From Candidatus Woesearchaeota archaeon (lineage in GTDB: Archaea > Nanobdellota > Nanobdellia > Woesearchaeales > JACQSR01), in the NCBI GenBank assembly GCA_016211215.1, contig JACQSR010000023.1, forward strand, positions 1 to 42,128: 42,128 bases of DNA. Reading direction: 5' to 3'. Below the pieces are notes generated by a model, which did no database searches, was not told where the DNA came from, and saw only the letters and a program-made list of their open reading frames with translations. Below are positions 16,943-26,118 of this stretch, piece by piece. Positions within the stretch are counted from its first letter, which is position 1. Every line of letters begins with the position of its first letter. The position numbers and the translations under genes are program-made.

Positions 16943-17577
16943 GGCTGATAATTCTAGGGCCGCCGGGAACCGGAAAAGGCACGCAGTCGAGGATGATTTC
17001 TGAAAAATTTGGGGTTCCGCACGTTTCTTCCGGTGACATACTGAGGGAAAATGTATCAAGGAAGACGGACATAGGGAAAAAGGCTGAAATCTTCATGAAG
17101 AAGGGCCAGCTTGTGCCCGACAACATCGTGGTTAAGATGATGGCGGAAATACTTGGCAGGGGCAAGTACAAAAATTTCATACTTGATGGGTTCCCGAGGA
17201 CAATAAACCAGGCGCATGAACTTGAGCACCTGACTGAGATAGACCTTGTGATGAACCTTGAATCCAGCGAGAAAGTGATAATGGAGAGACTGTCTGGAAG
17301 GAGGGTCTGCAGCGCGTGCAAGGCGGTTTATCACATACGGAACATGCCTCCGAAAGAGGAAGGCGTGTGCGACAAGTGCGGCGGCAGGCTGGTTATAAGG
17401 GACGACGACAAGCCTGAAACCATAAGGGACCGCCTTAAGATTTACCAGGTGCTTTCAGACCCATTGATATTCTTCTATTCCCAAAAGGGGCTTTTGAGGG
17501 AAATAGACGGGGACCAGCCCATTGAGAAAATATTTGGGGACATAGTGAAAGCGATAAAGAAAGGGGATTTAGCCTAG
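16939..17577 (+). CDS. adk: Adenylate kinase with Cys4 zinc lid (TTG start)
   Basis: LIILGPPGTGKGTQSRMISEKFGVPHVSSGDILREN; FILDGFPRTINQA; CSACKAVYH...CDKCGG. Confidence 0.92.
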   Translation: MRLIILGPPGTGKGTQSRMISEKFGVPHVSSGDILRENVSRKTDIGKKAEIFMKKGQLVPDNIVVKMMAEILGRGKYKNFILDGFPRTINQAHELEHLTEIDLVMNLESSEKVIMERLSGRRVCSACKAVYHIRNMPPKEEGVCDKCGGRLVIRDDDKPETIRDRLKIYQVLSDPLIFFYSQKGLLREIDGDQPIEKIFGDIVKAIKKGDLA

Positions 17578-18531
17578 CAATTCCCTGAGAACAACGGTTG
17601 CGTATGAAGATTTAGGGAGGGAAAATTCAACGACTGCCTTTTTCCTGCCGGGATGGAGTTCATCTTCCGAGACGCTTTTTATGCTTATCTCAACTTCAAT
17701 GAAAGCCTTTCTTTGGCTGCCCTCTGAAGAAACAGATGGAATTTCCCTGACTATGAAGTTGCGCTGCGAAATCCCGTATTTTTTCAGGATTGCCGCAATG
17801 ATTCTGCCAGGCACGTCATCCTTTATTTCCGTCCCGAATCCGACTATGGGAATTTCTCCAGCTTCAATGCCCTTTTCGATGCATTTTGCAGCAGCCTCAT
17901 TCCAAATCAGGGATTGAAGGGCGTGAACGTACATTTTAAGGATTGGGAAAGGCATTTGCTTTAGGGCATTTACATAATCATTGGGGCTGGAGGCAAGAAA
18001 GCCCTTAATCACGGGCCCGAAAGCCATGTCTTTTTCCATTATAATGCCGGAAGCTGCCCTGAATTCCTTTTTTACTATGCAAAGGCCTATGTCAGGGTTT
18101 GAGTTTGAGAACCTCTGCGGTCCAAAAAGATTGGGAACCCTTATGCGGCTCCTTAATTTTGTTTTTTCCGGTTCCATGTCCCTTATGGTTATCACAAAGC
18201 TGTTGCCTTCAAGGTCTCCAATCCTAAGTGGTTTTTCCGAATGAGAAAAAAACTTTAGGCTTATGCCCTTTATGCTCAGGCCTTCAACCCTGTCCCGGGA
18301 AACGTCCCTGATGGAGATTAGTTGCTCTGTAACTGCATTCTTGTCCTTGTTGCCGGAAAATCCTATCTCCCTGAAATCAACCCCAATCTTTGCGGCAACT
18401 GCCCCGATGGACTCCAATGTTGTAAGGTTCCTCTTTTTCAGGATGAAAAGGGAGTAAGGGCCTCTGTTTTCCGTTGCAAGCGGAATTTCCTTTACTATAA
18501 AATCCTCGGGAATGAATTTGATGACTGCCAT
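17569..18531 (-). CDS. truD: tRNA pseudouridine synthase D (TruD family)
   Basis: DFIVKEIPL, GFSGNKDKNAVTEQLISI, PNLFGPQRFSNSNPDIG. Confidence 0.88.
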   Translation of the reverse strand: MAVIKFIPEDFIVKEIPLATENRGPYSLFILKKRNLTTLESIGAVAAKIGVDFREIGFSGNKDKNAVTEQLISIRDVSRDRVEGLSIKGISLKFFSHSEKPLRIGDLEGNSFVITIRDMEPEKTKLRSRIRVPNLFGPQRFSNSNPDIGLCIVKKEFRAASGIIMEKDMAFGPVIKGFLASSPNDYVNALKQMPFPILKMYVHALQSLIWNEAAAKCIEKGIEAGEIPIVGFGTEIKDDVPGRIIAAILKKYGISQRNFIVREIPSVSSEGSQRKAFIEVEISIKSVSEDELHPGRKKAVVEFSLPKSSYATVVLRELLG

Positions 18532-18582
18532 GGCAAGGCGAAAATGTCAAAGTTTAAATACAATTGCCATTCTTAGCGCGCC

Positions 18583-18717
18583 GTGAAAAAAGGAAGAATA
18601 GCCAACATCCTGATGTTCCTTGTATTTCTGCTGGTTGTTGCATTACTGCTGTTGCTGTCAAAAAACAAGGGGAACTTAAGCATGGTATGGAAAGACATCA
18701 GTGGGATTTTTTCTTGA
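18583..18717 (+). CDS. 44-aa single-TM protein (GTG start; absent from the ORF track)
   Basis: Hand translation MKKGRIANILMFLVFLLVVALLLLLSKNKGNLSMVWKDISGIFS*; tttaaata about 30 nt upstream. Confidence 0.5.
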   Translation: MKKGRIANILMFLVFLLVVALLLLLSKNKGNLSMVWKDISGIFS

Positions 18718-18832
18718 GCTTCGGTTTTTGGGCTTCGTCAATGACTTTGGATATGTCCTGCTCGCAATGGTAGCAGTATCTCTCGTGCATTGCAACCTTC
18801 TTTCTGCAGTACGGGCATCTTATGATTTCCAT
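18698..18832 (-). CDS. 44-aa zinc-ribbon protein (absent from the ORF track)
   Basis: Hand translation MEIIRCPYCRKKVAMHERYCYHCEQDISKVIDEAQKPKLKKKSH*; ATG abuts the M50 stop. Confidence 0.65.
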   Translation of the reverse strand: MEIIRCPYCRKKVAMHERYCYHCEQDISKVIDEAQKPKLKKKSH

Positions 18833-19420
18833 TCAAGCCACCTTGTAGACTATAACTAATGAAGCGATGAGCATCAGCCCAAACACAATCTTGTTCCAGT
18901 GGAGGATTTTCCTGCCGTCCAGAGGGCCCAATGGAATCATGTTGAAGAGAGCAAGCCATCCGTTTATCCATACGCCGTATTTCGCGATCTGACCTAATAG
19001 GGGGTACGGCACAGCTATCAGCAGGTAAAATATCATTGAGAGGACAATATTTGTCAGCGGCCCTGCAGCAGAAATCCTGCCGTTACGCCTCTTCCCCACT
19101 GGGCCTGAGATGAAGACTGCGCCCGGGGCAAGAAAAACAAATCCCAAAAAGGAAAGCAGGATTCCAAGAAGAAGCATAAAATTAAATGCCCTGAATTCCG
19201 CGACACAGCCGTAATGCTGTGCAACAATTTTGTGGGCAACTTCATGGAGCACCACGCCCAGGCCGACGCTGATTAGAGAGATTATAATTGCAGCATAGCC
19301 TAGCTCGGAGCCGAGAAATATGGAAAAAACAAGCGTAACTGCAATCCATGCCTTTATTATGTCCCTTATCTCCTCTTTTGAAGTCGTAAAAGGTCCGATA
19401 CTTATTGCGTTTACGGGCAT
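18833..19420 (-). CDS. M50 family (site-2 protease-like) membrane metalloprotease
   Basis: GVVLHEVAHKIVAQHYG (HExxH), WLALFNMIPLGPLDGRKIL. Confidence 0.88.
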   Translation of the reverse strand: MPVNAISIGPFTTSKEEIRDIIKAWIAVTLVFSIFLGSELGYAAIIISLISVGLGVVLHEVAHKIVAQHYGCVAEFRAFNFMLLLGILLSFLGFVFLAPGAVFISGPVGKRRNGRISAAGPLTNIVLSMIFYLLIAVPYPLLGQIAKYGVWINGWLALFNMIPLGPLDGRKILHWNKIVFGLMLIASLVIVYKVA

Positions 19421-19974
19421 TAGACATCCACAAATATGTTGTGCTTCTCTTTTCCTTCAATCTCATTCATAATCCTTTTTATTAGGGCCTTTTCGGGGTC
19501 GGGCATGAGCTTAACCCGCTTTTTCAGGTCATCAAAGCCTTCAAACGGCTTTTCATCCCTTTGCTCGAGTATTTGCCACATGTGCTTTTTTCCCAGGCCC
19601 GGGAGAAGCTCAAGCTGGTGCATCCGGGTGCTTAATGGTCCTGCCGTGTTGAAGAAATCGACATAGCGCTTTTCATACTTCCTTACAAGGTCCTTTATCA
19701 CAAAGCTCAGCTCAGACTTTGCGGTTTCCGTAAGTCTCGTGGGAGGCATTCTTCCGATGATGTGGTGTATCTTGTCGCGCTTGCCTTCGCCGACATATAC
19801 CTCTTCGTATGGCTGGAGGTGGATGCCTTTCTTTGGGACAAGCTCAAGCAGCACGAAATGGTCACGGCCCACAGCTTGCGCTACAGGATTCTTCATGTGC
19901 GATGGCCTTTCGTCGAATGGATAGCCATTCGGCAAAAAGTCCAGTACAATTACGATTTCTTCCCTTTGTTCCAT
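19420..19974 (-). CDS. DUF655 family protein
   Basis: IVLDFLPNGYPFDERPSHMKNPVAQAVG...LLELVPKKG...LELLPGLGKKHMWQILEQR. Confidence 0.85.
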   Translation of the reverse strand: MEQREEIVIVLDFLPNGYPFDERPSHMKNPVAQAVGRDHFVLLELVPKKGIHLQPYEEVYVGEGKRDKIHHIIGRMPPTRLTETAKSELSFVIKDLVRKYEKRYVDFFNTAGPLSTRMHQLELLPGLGKKHMWQILEQRDEKPFEGFDDLKKRVKLMPDPEKALIKRIMNEIEGKEKHNIFVDV

Positions 19975-20097
19975 TTTGATGCATTGACAAGTAAGAGAAG
20001 TATTCCAAGCTACCCTCCCACCCTCGGAGGGATTGCCCTTCTTAAGTATTTAAAAGTTTGCAATAACTATTTAAATATCCCGGCGCTCATTTGCCAC

Positions 20098-20631
20098 ATG
20101 ATTATCGTTATTTCGGGGCGTGCAGGCTCAGGCAAAAGCACGATAGCGAAGGCCATTGCAAAGAGGCTGGGGCTTAGGCATTACTCCATGGGGGACCTTA
20201 CAAGGGAGATTGCAAAAGAGCGCGGCTTATCGCTGCTTGAGCTCGGAAAGCTTGAGGAAACAGATGATTCCATTGACAGGGCAATTGATGAGAAGCAGAG
20301 AGACCTTGGGAAGCAGGATAATTTTGTGATTGACGGCAGGCTATCCGCGTTTTTCATACCCCATGCAAATGTAAAGGTATTCCTTGATGCGGACAAGGTG
20401 GAGCGCGCAAAAAGGATACTCAATGACAAGAGAGGGGGAGAAAAGAATGAGGATGTTGCAACGACGCTAAAAAATATGGACAGGAGGGAGGAAAGCGAGA
20501 ACAAAAGGTACTGGAAATACTACGGCTTCAACTGCTATGACCACTCAAATTACGATCTGGTTCTGGACACAACAAAGATGCCTGTTGAGGAGGTTGTGGA
20601 TAAAATTGTGGCATTTGTGAAGTCGAAATAA
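20098..20631 (+). CDS. cmk: Archaeal-type cytidylate kinase
   Basis: MIIVISGRAGSGKSTIAKAIAKRLGLRHYSMGDLTREIAKERGLSLLEL. Confidence 0.9.
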   Translation: MIIVISGRAGSGKSTIAKAIAKRLGLRHYSMGDLTREIAKERGLSLLELGKLEETDDSIDRAIDEKQRDLGKQDNFVIDGRLSAFFIPHANVKVFLDADKVERAKRILNDKRGGEKNEDVATTLKNMDRREESENKRYWKYYGFNCYDHSNYDLVLDTTKMPVEEVVDKIVAFVKSK

Positions 20632-20663
20632 TCCACAACCTTTTAAAATAGGATAAAATTAAC

Positions 20664-22166
20664 GTGAGCATGGCGCTTGGCATAGCCGACATGGCTGTTT
20701 TCTGCAAGAAGAAAGGATTCGTGTATCCCAACAGCGAGATATATGGCGGGATTTCCGGATTCTGGGATTACGGGCATTTGGGCTCCGAGTTAAAGAACAA
20801 CCTCAAACAGATGTGGTGGAAGTTTCACGTGCATTCCCGCGAAGACATAGTGGGAATAGATGGTTCAATCATAACCCATCCTAAGGTGTGGGTTGCTTCA
20901 GGCCACGTGGAAAGCTTTGTTGACATACTGCTTGAATGCACCAAATGCAGGGAAAGGTACAGGGGAGACCAGCTTGTCGAGGACGTGCTGAAGATTTCTG
21001 CTGATGGCATGAAGGCAGATGACATCAACAAACTTGTGAGGGAAAACAAGATACACTGCAGGAAGTGCGGCTCTGCGCTTGGGGAGGCATCGCCGTTCAA
21101 CCTGATGTTCTCAACTGAAATTGGGGCTTCAGGGGGGTTAAAATCTTACCTGCGCCCGGAAACTGCCCAGCTTATATTCACAAATTTCAAGCTAGTGGAG
21201 GAGCACGCCAGGATGAAGCTGCCGTTCGGTATTGCGCAGATGGGCAAGGCGTTCAGGAACGAGATTTCCCCGCGGGATTTTCTTTTCAGGTGCAGGGAGT
21301 TTGAGCAGATGGAAATAGAATATTTCATCCATCCGAACCAGACCGGCAAATGCCCTTTCCTAAATGAAGTGGAGGATATGGAAGTTAACATATTCAGCGC
21401 AGAAATGCAGGAGAACAACAAGCCGCACAGCCCAATGAAGCTGAAGGATGCCGTCAAGAAGAAGATAATACAAACGCCCTGGCATGCGTATTTCCTGGGG
21501 CTGGAAATATCCTGGTTCACAAGCCTGGGAGTAAACCAGCAGCATCTGAGGGCAAGGCAGCATCTCAGAACGGAGAAGAGCCACTACGCGCTTGACACCT
21601 GGGACCTTGAGTACAAGTTTCCGTTTGGCTGGAAGGAGCTTCTGGGAATGGCGAACAGGACGGATTACGATTTAAAGGCGCATTCAGAGCATTCAAAAAA
21701 AGACCTGAGCATATTTGACGAGGAATCAAAGCAGAAGGTAATCCCGCATGTTGTTTGCGAACCATCGCTTGGCGTGGACAGGGCATTCCTGGTTTTCCTG
21801 TTTGATGCGTACAATAATGACGAGGCAAGAGGCAACATAGTGCTGAAACTGCATCCCAAGATTGCCCCAATAAAGGTCGGGGTATTTCCTCTGGTAAACA
21901 AGCTTGACGGGGAAGCAAGAAAAGCGTTTGAATCCCTGAAGAGGAACTTCTACTGCTTTTATGACAGAAGCGGCAGCATAGGAAGAAGGTATGCAAGGGC
22001 GGATGAGATAGGGATTCCATACTGCGTTACAATTGATTTTGAAACTCTGAAGGACAATAGCGTTACCATAAGGGACAGGGACACAACCGAGCAGGTCAGG
22101 GTGAAGATTGACGGGTTGCCTTCATTTATAGAAGGATTAATAAATGGAAAACCTTTCGGAAGATAA
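20664..22166 (+). CDS. glyS: Glycyl-tRNA synthetase (alpha2 archaeal/eukaryotic type)
   Basis: KKKGFVYPNSEIYGGISGFWDYGHLGSELKNN; RPETAQLIFTNFK; FRNEISPRDFLFRCREFEQMEIEYF; EPSLGVDRAFLVFL. Confidence 0.95.
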   Translation: MSMALGIADMAVFCKKKGFVYPNSEIYGGISGFWDYGHLGSELKNNLKQMWWKFHVHSREDIVGIDGSIITHPKVWVASGHVESFVDILLECTKCRERYRGDQLVEDVLKISADGMKADDINKLVRENKIHCRKCGSALGEASPFNLMFSTEIGASGGLKSYLRPETAQLIFTNFKLVEEHARMKLPFGIAQMGKAFRNEISPRDFLFRCREFEQMEIEYFIHPNQTGKCPFLNEVEDMEVNIFSAEMQENNKPHSPMKLKDAVKKKIIQTPWHAYFLGLEISWFTSLGVNQQHLRARQHLRTEKSHYALDTWDLEYKFPFGWKELLGMANRTDYDLKAHSEHSKKDLSIFDEESKQKVIPHVVCEPSLGVDRAFLVFLFDAYNNDEARGNIVLKLHPKIAPIKVGVFPLVNKLDGEARKAFESLKRNFYCFYDRSGSIGRRYARADEIGIPYCVTIDFETLKDNSVTIRDRDTTEQVRVKIDGLPSFIEGLINGKPFGR

Positions 22167-22184
22167 CAAAAACCGAAATTTTGC

Positions 22185-23165
22185 ATGAAAAGGGTGTTGG
22201 AAATCAAAAGGATAGATGTTAATTTTATGCTTGTTGTTGCGGTTCTTTTGCTGTTCATACCTGCGGTTTTCTTTGACGGCACCGTTGGAAACCTAATAAG
22301 CGGAAGGGCTGTTGACGATTCAGGGCTTAAGGGCTCGGTTGAAAGCCTGGCAAATTATTTTCCGCTAACTGGATTTTCGGGTGACGGCTCCAATGTATGC
22401 ATAAGCGCCGGGTCAAAATCATTTGGGGTGCTTAAGGAAGGCGGTGTGTTTTCCGTCACTGAAACAGAAGCCTGCGATGCGTCATACGATTTTGTGCTCG
22501 TTTTTGACAGCGCAGACAGCCTTGTTGCGTTGGCGAATGAACCTTCATGCGCGAATTTCTTCTCTTCGGCAGGGTATTCGTATGCCCCTTCGAAATATTG
22601 GGATGGCGATTTTGTGTGCGGCGATGCTTTTGTCCAGGGATATTGTTCGGGAGTGAACCTTTGCAGCACCGAGGCGGATGCTCCAAGCTCGTTGTCCAGG
22701 TGCTGCCTCAGCGGCAATGCGGCGGATAAAGATATAGTTGGAGATGCCGGGGACATAAGCAGCGTTGTTCCGCAGAAAGATTCTGGCGCAGGACAAGATG
22801 TTGCAAGTGATGCAGATAATTCACCGGGCAAAACTTCGGAGCCGGTTTTCATAAGGCGCCCCTCCCCTCCAAATGGGGATGTTGTCGGAAAGGCGGCAGC
22901 ATCGACCGAATCTACAAGCGCCCTTGCATATATAGTTTACGTGATTGCCGGCGTTTTCCTGGCAGTTACGGTGGTTGGAACCATTCATGCGAGAAAGAAA
23001 AAAAGGCTCGAGAGAAGCAGGATGGCGATTAAGATTGCCATGTGGACGAAGAAGTCGATGCAGATGGGCTATTCCGAAGACCAGGTTGCAAGTGTCCTGA
23101 GGAGAAGGAATGTTCCGGACAAGGTAATCAATGACGCTTTTTCTATCGCTTCCGGCAAACGGTAA
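22185..23165 (+). CDS. Secreted/membrane protein: N-terminal TM, Cys-containing ectodomain, C-terminal TM, cytosolic helical tail
   Basis: Hydrophobic LVVAVLLLFIPAVFF and YIVYVIAGVFLAVTVVGTI segments; basic tail with helical repeat. Confidence 0.65.
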   Translation: MKRVLEIKRIDVNFMLVVAVLLLFIPAVFFDGTVGNLISGRAVDDSGLKGSVESLANYFPLTGFSGDGSNVCISAGSKSFGVLKEGGVFSVTETEACDASYDFVLVFDSADSLVALANEPSCANFFSSAGYSYAPSKYWDGDFVCGDAFVQGYCSGVNLCSTEADAPSSLSRCCLSGNAADKDIVGDAGDISSVVPQKDSGAGQDVASDADNSPGKTSEPVFIRRPSPPNGDVVGKAAASTESTSALAYIVYVIAGVFLAVTVVGTIHARKKKRLERSRMAIKIAMWTKKSMQMGYSEDQVASVLRRRNVPDKVINDAFSIASGKR

Positions 23166-23197
23166 GTTTTATAAGCTACCTTCTATGCTATGTGGCC

Positions 23198-23530
23198 ATG
23201 GCGATAAGTGACTTGAATGTCGGGCAGGGAAAAGTTGAGATTACTGTTGAGGTAGTTTCTGTTTCCGAGCCAAGAACATTTGAAAAGTTCGGAAAGCCCG
23301 GAAGGGTTGCGAATGCGAAGGCCAAGGACGAAACAGGGGAGATTACTCTAAGCCTTTGGAATGAAGATGCTGACAAGGTGAAGCCCGGGGATAAGGTGAA
23401 GATTTCAAACGGGTTTGTAAGCGAGTTTCGCGGGGAGAAGCAGCTCAGCACGGGAAGGTACGGAAAGCTCGAGGTTGTGGAGCACGGCAATGCGGGAAAA
23501 CCGAATGCCGAGGAAGAGAGCGTTGAATAG
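23198..23530 (+). CDS. OB-fold nucleic-acid-binding protein (RPA/SOSS-B-like)
   Basis: VEVVSVSEPRTFEKFGKPGRVANAKAKDETGEITLSLWNEDADKVKPGDKVKISNGF. Confidence 0.85.
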   Translation: MAISDLNVGQGKVEITVEVVSVSEPRTFEKFGKPGRVANAKAKDETGEITLSLWNEDADKVKPGDKVKISNGFVSEFRGEKQLSTGRYGKLEVVEHGNAGKPNAEEESVE

Positions 23531-23692
23531 GCTCCGGCGAAAATCTCACTCCGTTCGGGATTAGCAGCTTCGAGTTTGTTCTGTCTTTGGTGTTGATTGA
23601 CATTCTCCGGATGAGGCAACCCTCTTGTCAATGCTAATAAGACTGCAAAGAAACTCGACCTTAGGCTGCTAACCTATATTTTCACCGGAGCC
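23530..23692 (+). mobile_element. Structured MITE-like element copy 1 (163 nt)
   Basis: TIR GGCTCCGGCGAAAAT/ATTTTCACCGGAGCC (14/15 pairs); flanking cgttgaata (23521-23529) / ctttgaata (23693-23701), 8/9; conserved internal blocks shared with copies 2 and 3. Confidence 0.8.
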
Positions 23693-23745
23693 CTTTGAAT
23701 AGCAAGATATTTAAAGAATTCTTGAGCACTTCCAGAGGTTCTGGA

Positions 23746-23876
23746 GGGGACGTAGCTCAGACTGAGAGGGCACGGGAAACCATTTGTGTCTTCGGCTAAG
23801 GAGAGCACATGCACATGAAGTGCAGTTCAATACGCTGAAGACGTAGGTGTCCTGGGTTCAAATCCCAGCGTCCCCA
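23746..23876 (+). tRNA. Intron-interrupted tRNA, anticodon not securely assigned (candidates Arg-TCG or Pro-CGG)
   Basis: GGGGACG/CGTCCCC acceptor, GCTC...GGGC D arm, CTGGG-TTCAAAT-CCCAG T arm; about 55 nt more than a mature tRNA in the anticodon region. Confidence 0.75.
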
Positions 23877-23881
23877 CTTTT

Positions 23882-26041
23882 TTATAAATTTGGAAGAATA
23901 TTGCTTGCAATTATGCTGAACAGCACAGTTACCGTGCCTGAAATGAACACATACATGAAAGTGCTCCTGATAAGATTGACACCAAGCTCATAGCGCTCGT
24001 TGAGGCTGTCGGAGCCGTTTTCTATCCCGTTTGCAAGCACCGTGAGGATATAAGTAATCTGCACCACATACACCCCGACCATAATCTGGAAGTAGAACAA
24101 CGGGATGCCACGGCCGCCGAGGAGGTTTGGGAGGTCCAGAGGCACATTTGAGCCTGATGTGTCGCCGAAAGAGCCTAGCTGCCCGCTTAGCTTTCCAAGT
24201 ATATTTGTAATCATCGATGTAATGCCTATGACTATTCCGGAGATGACGGGGGCAAGGAACTTTATCTGCGATTTCATGGAGGAAATTACATCCGCAAGCA
24301 AGTCTTTGAGGCGCTCATTTACGCGGTGAATTTCCTTTATGTACTTTGACACGTTCATCAGGGCCAGTGCAGCAACGCTCGGGCCTTTCTTTATTGATTC
24401 AGTGAGAACCTTCATGGAGCTCTCTATGACACGCGATGGATAGTACAGAAGCGCACCGTATTTCTCGTCGAAGATTGCCTGCTCCACTGACATGCCAAGG
24501 CGCCTTATGTTGTTGCTTACAAGCTCGAAGAACTTTCCGGAGACGGTGCCCTCCATGGTCTCGGAAACCCTGCCGACTGCCATTTCAGTTGGAATTCCGT
24601 CTCCGAGCCTGTTGCCCAGCTGAAACAGCGCCCCTGCAAACTCCTCCTCAAGGCGCTTTGACTCTTCCCTTATCTTTATCACATTTTTTGACTTTAGCTT
24701 GAAGTACAGCCCTAAAGAAATGCCAAGCGCAAGTGTTATGCCCATGCTAAGGAGGCCTGCGCCAAGCCCATACGGCCCTATAACATTTCCATCTTCATCC
24801 TTTTCGAAGCCCAGCAGGCAGAAATTCCTTCCGCAGGGGCTATTTGAATCCCCCCTTCCCCAGCCCATGTCTGGAAAATCCGCAGCGTGCATCAGCAAAG
24901 GGAGGAACCCAATGAACATGAGGATGAGGAAAACCATGATGCTTATGTACATTGGATTTATCTTAACTTCAGTCTTGCCTATCGTGAACAGGATGTTCCG
25001 GTATTTCTTCAGCTGGGGATTGTCTTCCGAGATATCGGTGTCGCCGTATCCGGTTGGCCTAGTCGCAAGTATTTTTTTGCCCATAATGTACACAAGAATT
25101 GGGAGGAACAGGTTGTAAATGGTTGAAAGGTGGTACCATTGGATTTCAGGTATGAAACTTACAACCAATGGGAGGATGACAAGCCCCAAAATCGGAAGGA
25201 TTATTCCGAGCATGTGCAGCATAGTGATTGGAGACTTCAGGTTGTGGGCGTAGTGAAGCATTTTCTCGTAAGTCTCTTCCAATATAAGGTCTAGGCCCTT
25301 GTCCAATGCGGCAAGCCTTTTTTCTTCGGTGCCTTCATACAATGATGATTCAATCATGTGGAAGGCCTCTATGAACTCGAGATTGTAATTCTTCCATGTC
25401 TTGAGATATGCGTCAAGCGATTCCTTTACGGACGGGTATTTTTCAGTCTCAATATCCCAGAGGACCTTTTTTATGTCCAGCGACAACGGCGGAGTAAGGT
25501 GCTCAGCCGCAAAATCAAGCGCAAGCTCTATGTTTGAGGTATGCCTCATGTAAGTTACCACATAGAATATGCAGAGAACCATCTGGTTTGAGGACTTCAG
25601 GCGCCATGTTGTTGCAAGAAAATCAGGCAGCTTGCCAAGGGGCATAATAAGAAAAATAGCAACTATGAGAAAGAAATAGACGAAGAAGAATGAGCCGGAG
25701 ATTGAGTAGAATATCAGCGATAATATGATGCCGAAAAGTATGGGCGCAACGATGCTGAATGATATGACTCCTGTTGGAGTTACTTTGAGATGGCACATCT
25801 CAATTGCTTCCAAAAGCTCGGCTTCGCGATGCTTTGGAGGCTTAATCTTGAAGATTCTCCCGCAGAAGTCGCACAGCTTTTCGTAAATTGAAAGGTGCCT
25901 GGGCAGTATTTCCTCGCGAAAGTCGCTGTATTCCTTGGATACTACAGATTTGCCCGGCTGGAGGTTTTTTGCGCCAAGCTCCTGCTCCAGCCTATCCTTG
26001 TACTTTGATAGAAGACTCTTGTCTAAAATTTCATCAGGCAT
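23882..26041 (-). CDS. Type IV pilus/Tad-like membrane platform protein (TadC/FlaJ, two T2SSF domains)
   Basis: 719 aa, two repeats of T2SSF-like architecture (LAADFAAEHLTP..., EFAGALFQLGNRLGDGIPTEMAVGRVSETM). Confidence 0.85.
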   Translation of the reverse strand: MPDEILDKSLLSKYKDRLEQELGAKNLQPGKSVVSKEYSDFREEILPRHLSIYEKLCDFCGRIFKIKPPKHREAELLEAIEMCHLKVTPTGVISFSIVAPILFGIILSLIFYSISGSFFFVYFFLIVAIFLIMPLGKLPDFLATTWRLKSSNQMVLCIFYVVTYMRHTSNIELALDFAAEHLTPPLSLDIKKVLWDIETEKYPSVKESLDAYLKTWKNYNLEFIEAFHMIESSLYEGTEEKRLAALDKGLDLILEETYEKMLHYAHNLKSPITMLHMLGIILPILGLVILPLVVSFIPEIQWYHLSTIYNLFLPILVYIMGKKILATRPTGYGDTDISEDNPQLKKYRNILFTIGKTEVKINPMYISIMVFLILMFIGFLPLLMHAADFPDMGWGRGDSNSPCGRNFCLLGFEKDEDGNVIGPYGLGAGLLSMGITLALGISLGLYFKLKSKNVIKIREESKRLEEEFAGALFQLGNRLGDGIPTEMAVGRVSETMEGTVSGKFFELVSNNIRRLGMSVEQAIFDEKYGALLYYPSRVIESSMKVLTESIKKGPSVAALALMNVSKYIKEIHRVNERLKDLLADVISSMKSQIKFLAPVISGIVIGITSMITNILGKLSGQLGSFGDTSGSNVPLDLPNLLGGRGIPLFYFQIMVGVYVVQITYILTVLANGIENGSDSLNERYELGVNLIRSTFMYVFISGTVTVLFSIIASNILPNL

Positions 26042-26118
26042 TTTTCCCCTTTTTTCTTTCGTTCTTAGTTAGGGGCGTATATAAAGGTTGTTGAACTGCT
26101 TAAAGAAAAAATAAGGGG

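Noticed and set aside
22185-23165. Pilin precursor for the secretion machine
   Set aside because: No class III signal peptide; has two TM segments and a cytosolic tail, so it is not pilin-like
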